Notes under the pieces: generated by a model
The model's database searches: none
Told to the model about the DNA's origin: nothing
The model's input: the letters and a program-made list of their open reading frames with translations, nothing else
Part shown: one piece after another, positions 27,563-35,315 of the stretch
Position numbering within the stretch: the first letter of the stretch is position 1
Layout: the number at the start of each line of letters is the position of its first letter
Program-made: the position numbers and the translations under genes
Origin: Candidatus Izimoplasma sp. ZiA1
Lineage (GTDB): Bacteria > Bacillota_I > Bacilli_A > Izemoplasmatales > Izemoplasmataceae
Direction: 5' to 3'
Assembly: GCA_002285055.1 (NCBI GenBank)
Contig: NQYJ01000006.1
Span: 1-64,000 of the forward strand
Length of the DNA: 64,000 nt

Positions 27563-29639
27563 TCATCAACTCCATAATGTATTCTGGTGTAACTGGTATT
27601 TTATATACTTTTTTACCAATTGCATTTTCAATGGCAAGAGCAACAGCAGGTGCTCCTCCTACTAAAGTTAACTCACCAGCACCTTTTGCACCATATGGTC
27701 CAAGGGGGTATGGGTTATCCATTAAATATGTTTCCATATCTGGTGTATCTACAGATGTTGGAATTATATAATCTGTTACATTTTTTTGTGCTATTTTTCC
27801 ATCAACTGCATTCATAACTTCTAAATAACCATATCCAAGTCCTTGCATTGTTCCACCATCAGCTTGACCTAAGATTATTTGTTCATCTATTGCTTTTCCA
27901 ACGTCATAAATACTCCATACATTTTTTAAGTTAACTTGATATGTTGCCTTATCAACTTCAACTTTTACAATGTTGATTCCCCATGAATATGCAGGGTAAG
28001 CATCACCTTTAAAGTTTTCTTCATCCCATTTAATATATTCAGGTTGTTTAAATGTTTCAGTAACTGTTTTTTCATCAAGATGACGATAATGTTTTTTTAG
28101 TTTTAAAGCCGCTCTTGCGACTAAACCACCAACAATCATTATTGTTCTTGATGCAACTGTTGGTCCTGAATCAGGAACAAAGTTAGTGTCTGGGTTATTA
28201 TAAACAACTTTTTCAATTGGAATATTTAATATGTTTGCAACAATTTTTTTCATTGTTGTTTTAACACCTTGTCCCATATCAACTGCGGCTATTAAAATAT
28301 GAACAAGGCCGTCTTTTGTTTTTTTAAGTTTTACTACTGCCTTAATATGAGTTGCTTCTCCACTTCCTGTGAATCCACAACCATGTAAAAACCAACTCAT
28401 CCCAACGCCTTCATAATACTTAGATTTTAGATTTGGTTTAACTAGTTTTTTATAGTCAGAGATCTCAAGTATCGTTTTAAGCATTTCATTCATTATAATT
28501 GGGTCTCTAAACTTACCACTAGTTGATGTTGCATCACCTTGTTTAGCAAGATACTGTCTTCTTAAAACAAGAGGGTCAATATTTAAATCTTTTGCGATAT
28601 GATGAATAAACATTTCAACTGCAAATAGCATTTGTGGTGCACCAAAACCTCTAAACGCTCCATTTGGAACAGTATTAGTTAAAAATACATCTCCAGTAAC
28701 TTCTAGATTATCAATTGTATATGCTCCTGTTGAGGCTATAAGCGCTCTTGATAAAACAACTCCACTTAAACCGATATATGCTCCACCATCGATTGCTACA
28801 TTAGAAGACATACCTAAAATTTTATTGTTTTTAGTATATGCTTTTAATGTAATTTTTGCAGGATGTCTTTTTGTTGTTGTTTCCATATCCTCTTCACGTT
28901 CATAAATCAGCTTGATAGGTTTTTTAATTTTATCAACAGCTAAAGCTAAATGGCACGCAAGAAGAGAAGGAAACTCTTCCTTTCCACCAAAAGCTCCACC
29001 TACAGTAGCTTGAATTACTCTTACATAATCATCATCACTACCAAGAATTGATACTACAGCGTTTTTAACATAATAAGGACATTGAATACTACCATTTAAT
29101 ACAACTTGATTATCTTCAAAATAACCAATCATTCCTTGGGGTTCAATATACAGTTGTTCTTGGTATCCTGTATCGTATGTGTACTCAATTGTTTTTTCAC
29201 TATCCATTTTTGCTCGTTCAATATTGCCTTTTGTAAAATGATAGTTTATTTCACTGTTTACATAACCATAAACTGGTTCTAGTACTTCATATTCAACTTC
29301 AATTTCATTAATTATTTTTTCGATTATTAACTTATCTTTACCAACTACTAAAGCAATTGGTTCAAGATAATAATTTACTTTTTTATCAGCAAAAACAACC
29401 ATATCCTCAAATATGATTTTGACAAAGTTTTTACCTTTAATATCATTGTGATCAATAATATAATATCCTTCTTCTAGTTTAGGATATTTGATGCTTTTGA
29501 TTAAGGCATGTTGATGTTTACTTCTAAAAGTTTTAGCGTAAAGCATCCCATCCATTTTGATATCACTTACATATACAGCTTTTCCAGTAGCTTTTTCATC
29601 GCTGTCTACTTTTTTAATTGTTTTACTTATATCAGTCAT
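27546..29639 (-). CDS. Molybdenum hydroxylase 1, Moco-binding catalytic subunit (xanthine dehydrogenase family)
   Basis: The 697-residue catalytic subunit has the a/b-hammerhead N-terminus, the molybdopterin loop TVGGAFGGKEEF, PNGAFRGFGAPQ, and the catalytic glutamate in GAKGAGELTLVGG near the C-terminus. It should hydroxylate purines such as hypoxanthine or xanthine, judged by neighbours; the sequence alone does not fix the substrate. It is shorter than the paralogue at 35312-37627. No in-frame TGA suggests selenocysteine; selenium in this class is usually a cofactor anyway. Confidence 0.9.
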   Translation of the reverse strand: MTDISKTIKKVDSDEKATGKAVYVSDIKMDGMLYAKTFRSKHQHALIKSIKYPKLEEGYYIIDHNDIKGKNFVKIIFEDMVVFADKKVNYYLEPIALVVGKDKLIIEKIINEIEVEYEVLEPVYGYVNSEINYHFTKGNIERAKMDSEKTIEYTYDTGYQEQLYIEPQGMIGYFEDNQVVLNGSIQCPYYVKNAVVSILGSDDDYVRVIQATVGGAFGGKEEFPSLLACHLALAVDKIKKPIKLIYEREEDMETTTKRHPAKITLKAYTKNNKILGMSSNVAIDGGAYIGLSGVVLSRALIASTGAYTIDNLEVTGDVFLTNTVPNGAFRGFGAPQMLFAVEMFIHHIAKDLNIDPLVLRRQYLAKQGDATSTSGKFRDPIIMNEMLKTILEISDYKKLVKPNLKSKYYEGVGMSWFLHGCGFTGSGEATHIKAVVKLKKTKDGLVHILIAAVDMGQGVKTTMKKIVANILNIPIEKVVYNNPDTNFVPDSGPTVASRTIMIVGGLVARAALKLKKHYRHLDEKTVTETFKQPEYIKWDEENFKGDAYPAYSWGINIVKVEVDKATYQVNLKNVWSIYDVGKAIDEQIILGQADGGTMQGLGYGYLEVMNAVDGKIAQKNVTDYIIPTSVDTPDMETYLMDNPYPLGPYGAKGAGELTLVGGAPAVALAIENAIGKKVYKIPVTPEYIMELMNDDEN

Positions 29640-29651
29640 CTAATCACCTCA

Positions 29652-30722
29652 TCATTTAAGTGCTTTTGTTGGACATTTTGAAATACATAAACCACAACCA
29701 AAACATAAATCATCATCAAATGTGATTTTATCTTTTAATTCAATCGCAAAATATGGACATATTTTGACGCATAATTGACATTTAGTACAAAGTTCTTCTT
29801 CTAAGATAGGTGTATGTTTTTCATAAGTAACAGGATTGTTTAGTTGATAGTTAATTACTTCTTCTACACTATTAAAACCATATTTTTCTAAAGTACTTGG
29901 TAGATCATTAATTATTTTTTTATATAATCCTTTTCCCTTTAGCATTGCTCCACTTAACATTTGAACACCACTAGCACCAGCTAGTAAGAACTCAATAACA
30001 TCCTCTGCACTTTTAACACCACCAACACCAATAACTGTGATATGTGGTAATGCCTTCTTAATATTGTATACAGTAGCTAATGCAAGATTTTTAATAACTG
30101 GACCACTTGTCCAAACAAAACCTGATTCAGCGCCATATTTAATTGATTTTGTTGGTAAATCTATTTTTAATGTCGGTCCTAATGAATTAATTGCAACAAT
30201 TCCTGATGCACCAGCATTATAAATAGTTTTAGCAAACTCAATTGGAGAAGGAATATGAGGACTTATTTTCATATAAAATGGTTTTTTTGTGTGTTTTCTA
30301 ATTGTTTTAACTGTTGTTTCAATGACACTTAAATCAGTTCCAACATAATGAGTAGAAACCTCAAATGCATCAGCGAATTTATCCAAAGCTGGAATTAAAA
30401 TTTCCATATCTTCTTTTGAATAACCAACACTAATTATTATTGGGCGATCTTTATTTTTAACTAGTTCTGGTAAAAACTCATTTACCCATGTTTCTAAACT
30501 ATGTTCACTCCATAGTTCACTATTCATTATGTAATCTTTGTCACCATATATACATGGTCTTGGGATATGTGGTTCTTTAGTTGAAATGGTTTTAGTTACT
30601 AAAGCTCCAACACCTTCGTTTTGAAGAAATAATAGTTTCTTACTATCACCAACTATTGGCCCTGATGCAGGCATTAGTGGATTGTTTAAGTACAGGTTAT
30701 CGAAATTTGTTTTTAAGTTCAT
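29652..30722 (-). CDS. Dihydroorotate dehydrogenase-like flavoprotein with two C-terminal 4Fe-4S clusters
   Basis: A 356-residue fusion of a DHOD/PreA-type FMN TIM barrel (starts NLYLNNPLMPASGPIVGDS; GVGGVKSAEDVIEFLLAGAS) with two ferredoxin motifs at the C-terminus (CTKCQLCVKICPYF and CFGCGLCISKCPTKA). The true pyrD is at 43.9 kb, so this is not needed for UMP synthesis. PreA-type enzymes reduce uracil or thymine rings; in this purine cluster a reductive step on a purine-derived ring is a plausible role, perhaps replacing YgfK. That role is inference. Confidence 0.8.
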   Translation of the reverse strand: MNLKTNFDNLYLNNPLMPASGPIVGDSKKLLFLQNEGVGALVTKTISTKEPHIPRPCIYGDKDYIMNSELWSEHSLETWVNEFLPELVKNKDRPIIISVGYSKEDMEILIPALDKFADAFEVSTHYVGTDLSVIETTVKTIRKHTKKPFYMKISPHIPSPIEFAKTIYNAGASGIVAINSLGPTLKIDLPTKSIKYGAESGFVWTSGPVIKNLALATVYNIKKALPHITVIGVGGVKSAEDVIEFLLAGASGVQMLSGAMLKGKGLYKKIINDLPSTLEKYGFNSVEEVINYQLNNPVTYEKHTPILEEELCTKCQLCVKICPYFAIELKDKITFDDDLCFGCGLCISKCPTKALK

Positions 30723-30723
30723 A

Positions 30724-32025
30724 TTATCCCTCTTTCTCTATTTTATTCCATAACTTTTGTGCACTGTTTATTGCATATTTATATTTATGTCTTAATTCTT
30801 TATTCACTTGATAATTATTTACTATTTGGTTCCCATTAACAAACACATCACGAGGTTTAAAACTACTAAAAAGACCAAAGAATAGATGCCCAAATATATT
30901 GTTTTCATTAATTGGAGTTGGATTATTGTAAGGGACGATTAATAAGTCAGCTACATAATCTTTTTTAATTCTACCGATTTTGATATCGAGTATTTCTTTT
31001 GTGTAACTATATGTATCTTTAATGATTTTGATTAAATCATCAAATGTAAATAGAGTTGGTGTCTTATCAAAATGATGCATTGCATAATATAAACTTTGAT
31101 ATTCACTAGCCATTGACATTGAAATTCCATCATTTCCAATAATTGTTTTGATATTATGTTTCTTTAATAATTGGTAATTAGGAAGTCCAACACTATTATT
31201 CATATTTGATGTGGCATTTAAGGCAACAACACATTTATTTTTTTTGATTATTTTAGCTTCCTCATCATCAATATATAGAGCATGAGTTATGATTGAGTTT
31301 TTATTAAGAAGCTGATGTCTATCTAAACGATTTATAACTCGTTCATTATATTTTTTTATAGAATCTTCTTGATCCATTATGCTTTCTGCAACATGAATAT
31401 GGATTGGATTATCTTTTATTACTTTCGATATTTTCTCTAATGTTTCCTCTGATAAAGTAAATGCTGCATGCATTCCAAATAATCCTTTTGAAAATGTTGT
31501 AGAAGTTTCATTGATAAACTCTAAATTTTCATTAATACATTTATCGACATCAAAACGATCACTAGTTTCTAAACAAAATATTGATCTAATTTTAACATCC
31601 TCAACAACAGCTTCTTTTAGACAATTTAATGAATTTGTATTACTTGGTTTATATGCATGATGGTCAATTAGTGTTGTCACACCATTTAAAGCGTAGTCTA
31701 CACCACTTACAAGACCTTGATAATAATTCATTTCGTTATCTAAATTACGATCAATCTTCCACCATAACTGTTCAAGGATTTCAACAAAATTAGTAGGATT
31801 AAAGTTTAAACTTAACCCTCTTGCGAATGTTGAGTAAATGTGAGAATGTCCGTTGATTAATCCTGGCATTACTATTGAATTTTTAGCATTAATTTCAATA
31901 TAACCTTCATCTTTATATAAAGACATTTTCCCAACTTCAATTATGTTATTTTCAAATAAAACATACCCGTTATCAATATAGTTAACAAAATCATAAATCC
32001 TGGCGTTAATAATTGCATAAATCAT
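30724..32025 (-). CDS. ssnA: SsnA-type amidohydrolase
   Basis: A 433-residue amidohydrolase of the SsnA/TrzN group. Metal motif GLINGHSHIYSTFARGLS (about residues 54-71), ILEQLWWKIDR, and TLIDHHAYKPS are characteristic of SsnA, and IGNDGIS holds the late aspartate. SsnA genes occur with ygeW, ygeY and molybdenum hydroxylases and are linked to ring-opening or deamination in anaerobic urate/purine breakdown. It lies one base before the DHOD-like gene and overlaps hydA by one base. Confidence 0.85.
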   Translation of the reverse strand: MIYAIINARIYDFVNYIDNGYVLFENNIIEVGKMSLYKDEGYIEINAKNSIVMPGLINGHSHIYSTFARGLSLNFNPTNFVEILEQLWWKIDRNLDNEMNYYQGLVSGVDYALNGVTTLIDHHAYKPSNTNSLNCLKEAVVEDVKIRSIFCLETSDRFDVDKCINENLEFINETSTTFSKGLFGMHAAFTLSEETLEKISKVIKDNPIHIHVAESIMDQEDSIKKYNERVINRLDRHQLLNKNSIITHALYIDDEEAKIIKKNKCVVALNATSNMNNSVGLPNYQLLKKHNIKTIIGNDGISMSMASEYQSLYYAMHHFDKTPTLFTFDDLIKIIKDTYSYTKEILDIKIGRIKKDYVADLLIVPYNNPTPINENNIFGHLFFGLFSSFKPRDVFVNGNQIVNNYQVNKELRHKYKYAINSAQKLWNKIEKEG

Positions 32026-33326
32026 TATTTCACCTCGTTTATATACTTTCCAACATTGTTAAAAAGTACTTTATCTTTTAAAACAAATTTACCTCTAACT
32101 AATGTTGTGATGACCTCACCAAGAACATTAGTGTTTTGGTATACTGTGTAGTTTGCTTGAGAATGATCTTCTGTTATTTTTTTCTTTTTAAGTTTGTAAA
32201 TGAATATGTCTGCATCACTACCTTCTTTGATAATTCCTTTTTTAGGATAAAGGTTATGAGTGCGAGCAACATTTAATGTCATCTTATCGATTATTGCTTC
32301 TTTAAATATTGAATACATTACATCAAAAGAATGTTCTACACCACCGATTCCAAACGGTATATCTTTTAATAACTTTTGATTTTTTTCATCACTATTAAAA
32401 GGGCAATGGTCAGTACCTATTGTGTCAATGTAATCAATATGTTTTTTTAAAGTGTTTTGTTCCTTTTTACTTCTTAGGGGTGGGGCCATTAAGTATAAGT
32501 AATTATTTTGTTTTTTGTATTTAGAATTATTAAACAAGAAGTAATGAGGACAACTTTCTATCTTAAAATTCTTATTAATGATTTTAGGAAAATCATTAAC
32601 TAGTTTTTTGATTGTATTGCCACTGCTTAAATGGACCATGTATAAATTACCATTTGTTTCTTGTACCATTTTCGCAATTTTTATTGCCTCATCTGTTTCT
32701 GAAGATGATGGTCTACTTACATTAATATCAGAAGGAACAAATGTGTTTGGTATCTTTATTTGTTCATCATCTTCAATATGAGCTGTAACTAAGAAATTAT
32801 TTGTTTTTGAATATGTTAATAACTCTTTTATTTCTTTATCATATGTTCTTCTTAATGAATCAGAGTATGTAGTAAAAATCTTAACTGTAGAAAGATTTAG
32901 GTCTTTCATTTTTTTTACTATTTCCTCAATGTTTCCTTTTGGGTTTTTTAAACAGGCATGGAACTTAAAATCTACTAATGATTTTTTTGCCTGGTTTATT
33001 CTTTTATTTAGATTAGCTTCTAAATCTAATGCATTATCTACTGGATCAATAAAGTCAATAATAGTTGTTACACCGCCATAAATAGCGCTTATTGAACCTG
33101 TATAAAAGTCATCCTTTGATGATGTGGTTTTTAAATCAAGTTCAAAATGTGTATGTGGATCGATTATACCTGGGATAACTAGATCGTTTTTGCAGTCATA
33201 TATTGTTTTTGCTTCTAGTAAATCTTTAGATATTAATGATATTGTTTCATCTTCAATATAGATATTGACTTTATTGTATTTACCATCAATATACACTTTA
33301 CCGTTTATGATTCCAATGTCGTACAT
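32025..33326 (-). CDS. hydA: Dihydropyrimidinase/hydantoinase-type cyclic amide hydrolase
   Basis: A 433-residue metal-dependent cyclic amidohydrolase. DPHTHFELD (about residues 56-64) gives two metal ligands, STVKIFTTYSD contains the lysine expected to be carboxylated, and IGTDHCPF the late aspartate. E. coli HyuA, the equivalent in the ygeW-ssnA cluster, belongs to this family. It probably opens a five-membered ring derived from a purine. It shares one base with ssnA. Confidence 0.85.
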   Translation of the reverse strand: MYDIGIINGKVYIDGKYNKVNIYIEDETISLISKDLLEAKTIYDCKNDLVIPGIIDPHTHFELDLKTTSSKDDFYTGSISAIYGGVTTIIDFIDPVDNALDLEANLNKRINQAKKSLVDFKFHACLKNPKGNIEEIVKKMKDLNLSTVKIFTTYSDSLRRTYDKEIKELLTYSKTNNFLVTAHIEDDEQIKIPNTFVPSDINVSRPSSSETDEAIKIAKMVQETNGNLYMVHLSSGNTIKKLVNDFPKIINKNFKIESCPHYFLFNNSKYKKQNNYLYLMAPPLRSKKEQNTLKKHIDYIDTIGTDHCPFNSDEKNQKLLKDIPFGIGGVEHSFDVMYSIFKEAIIDKMTLNVARTHNLYPKKGIIKEGSDADIFIYKLKKKKITEDHSQANYTVYQNTNVLGEVITTLVRGKFVLKDKVLFNNVGKYINEVK

Positions 33327-33340
33327 CGTATCACTCTTTT

Positions 33341-33814
33341 CTAAATTCTGATTATTTTCGGTTCTTTGATATTGTACTTTTTTATTATTTGATCTAACAA
33401 ATCAGTTCGAACCGTAAAGACTATATCTAATCCTGATTTGATTAATTCTTTAAAGATATTATGATAATGTTTATCATCAAGCTCTAGTAAACCAATTTCA
33501 TCAATATAGATTGGTGAAATAAAATTATCTATCATTTGATGAAATAGTTTTGATGACTGAACTAGTCCTGATTCTAAAAAATTATATGGACCAATTTGGC
33601 ATATTATTTCATCTTCATTTAAAGTGTGAGTATTTCTTAAAACTTGTGAGAATATTTGATTTGATTTTAGGTGAAGTGATTGATAATTATCAACTGTATT
33701 ATCAATCATTTCTTTAATTGATATTACACCATCACCTTTTTTATCTTTTTGATATAGGTTTTTAATGTATGTTGTTTTTCCTGAGTTAATCTTCCCAGTA
33801 ATGATAGTTATCAT
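33341..33814 (-). CDS. Small P-loop NTPase of the molybdenum hydroxylase cluster
   Basis: A 157-residue protein with Walker A TGKINSGKTT (residues 6-15) and Walker B IYIDEIGLLEL (about 101-111). The fold resembles THEP1-type nucleoside triphosphatases. It overlaps the XdhC/CoxI-type gene by 29 bases and sits inside the hydroxylase operon, so I infer a role in cofactor insertion or maturation. No specific family name can be assigned with confidence. Confidence 0.68.
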   Translation of the reverse strand: MITIITGKINSGKTTYIKNLYQKDKKGDGVISIKEMIDNTVDNYQSLHLKSNQIFSQVLRNTHTLNEDEIICQIGPYNFLESGLVQSSKLFHQMIDNFISPIYIDEIGLLELDDKHYHNIFKELIKSGLDIVFTVRTDLLDQIIKKYNIKEPKIIRI

Positions 33815-34628
33815 TTTTTAAAACCTCTCTCATGTTTTTAAGTTCAGTTTTATTATTTGAAACACTCATTATTTCTGATGTTATTGAGATAGCTATTTCC
33901 TCTGGACTTCCACCACCAAGGTCTAAACCTATTGGAGAGTAAAAGTTTTTTAGATTTATTTTATTACCAAATGTTTCGTATGTTTTATCAATGTATGTCT
34001 TAAGTTTTTCTTTTGAACATAACATTCCGATATAAGCTAGTTTTATTTGCTTCTCCATCACCATATTAATAACGTTATAATCATGTTTATGAGAAGGAGT
34101 ACAAACAACTACAAAGCTGTTTTCTTTTAACCCTATCTCCTCGATGTATTTAGTAAACGGCATATTCACAAGAACATCTGCTTTCTTAAATACTTCAATG
34201 ACCTCAGTACGTTCATCAACTACTGTAACGTGATAGTTCATTGTTTTAATAACATTAGTTAATGCTTGACCAACGTGTCCAGCACCAAAAATATAAATAT
34301 ATTCGTTTGGTCCTATATATTCGTAAAACAATGTAACTATTCCACCACAAACCATTGGCAATGTTGTTACATCTTTGATTACCTTGCCTTCATCGAGTAG
34401 ATACTGTAATGAATAGCTCTTTTTTTCATTAATAATAGTCTTACAATATTCTCTAGCGTTATATTCTAAAGCTCCACCACCAACAGTACCAAAAGCTTCT
34501 AAAGTGTCTGTAACAAGCATTTTTTTACCAACATCTACTGGCCCTTCACCTTTTTTTTCTGTTACTGTCACTAAAACCATTGCGATACCTTTGGTTTTAT
34601 ATTCATGTACTCTTTGATAGATATCCAT
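33786..34628 (-). CDS. XdhC/CoxI-family Moco insertion/sulfuration protein
   Basis: A 280-residue protein with the XdhC_CoxI N-terminal domain (MVCGGIVTLFYE near residue 93) and a C-terminal Rossmann domain (IFGAGHVGQAL near 113, AYIGMLCSKEKL, and IGLDLGGGSPEEIAISI). Family members bind Moco, promote its sulfuration and deliver it to xanthine dehydrogenases. The ribosome binding site is weak (AAGTTGG), and a hairpin lies upstream, so output may be tuned separately from the genes before it. Confidence 0.87.
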   Translation of the reverse strand: MDIYQRVHEYKTKGIAMVLVTVTEKKGEGPVDVGKKMLVTDTLEAFGTVGGGALEYNAREYCKTIINEKKSYSLQYLLDEGKVIKDVTTLPMVCGGIVTLFYEYIGPNEYIYIFGAGHVGQALTNVIKTMNYHVTVVDERTEVIEVFKKADVLVNMPFTKYIEEIGLKENSFVVVCTPSHKHDYNVINMVMEKQIKLAYIGMLCSKEKLKTYIDKTYETFGNKINLKNFYSPIGLDLGGGSPEEIAISITSEIMSVSNNKTELKNMREVLKNDNYHYWED

Positions 34629-34652
34629 AGTTATACCAACTTTCTATTGAAT

Positions 34653-34684
34653 AAAACAAAGCATACCTTTGGCATGCTTTGCTT
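34653..34684 (-). terminator. Internal hairpin/terminator within the hydroxylase cluster
   Basis: CAAAGCAT (34657-34664) pairs with ATGCTTTG (34674-34681), extended by CC/GG, and is followed by TTTTATT on the minus strand. It lies between the membrane-protein gene and the XdhC-type gene. The T run is short, so it may reduce rather than stop transcription into the 34.6-19.2 kb genes. Confidence 0.6.
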
Positions 34685-34685
34685 T

Positions 34686-35315
34686 TTATAATGTATAAGT
34701 TAAGAATAATGCAGTTAAAAGTAAGAATGAAGCAAGTACTGGTTTTTGGTTTATATTAAACACCGGTTTTTTAATTACGACTTTACTAAGCATAACTAAA
34801 ATTGCAGCAAATAAACCGCTGATTATTCCTACTATGATTACGAACTCAAATCCTAGGGCAAATGTTTTTAAGTAAGGTGCTAGGTTTCCGGTAAGCGCGT
34901 ATTGTAATCCCATCCATCCTACAAAGATTCCTCGCCATGCAATACTTGCGATAACTAGACTAAAAACATTTTGGATTTTGTTCTCTTTTGTAACATAATG
35001 TATTACTACAACTACTACTAATGATTCAAATAAGATTGAAATCATTGGGTTAATTGTTTTAAAAACTGATAGTTGCGGCATAAGGAAGTTAACAGATTTT
35101 ATTGCTGAGGCTACTATTCCTATATACATAAGTGATGTTTTTGATTTAGTTTGTTCATAAGCTTTATAAAGGATTAAAGCAGCAATTGGAAACATTATTG
35201 AACCAGCTATTGTTGCTGGGATAAAATGTAGAACATGTCCTATTGTAGCTTCTAGTATCCCCCATATTGATCCATAAAATATTACTTGAGTAAATAGTTT
35301 TAGATTTTTATTCAT
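34686..35315 (-). CDS. Six-helix integral membrane protein of unknown function in the hydroxylase cluster
   Basis: The 209-residue protein is almost entirely hydrophobic, with about six predicted membrane helices and no domain I recognise (starts MNKNLKLFTQVIFYGSIWG). It overlaps the catalytic subunit gene of hydroxylase 2 by four bases, so it belongs to that operon. Size and topology would fit a small transport component (for example an ECF-type substrate subunit) for a purine or Moco precursor, but this is speculation from context. Confidence 0.6.
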   Translation of the reverse strand: MNKNLKLFTQVIFYGSIWGILEATIGHVLHFIPATIAGSIMFPIAALILYKAYEQTKSKTSLMYIGIVASAIKSVNFLMPQLSVFKTINPMISILFESLVVVVVIHYVTKENKIQNVFSLVIASIAWRGIFVGWMGLQYALTGNLAPYLKTFALGFEFVIIVGIISGLFAAILVMLSKVVIKKPVFNINQKPVLASFLLLTALFLTYTL

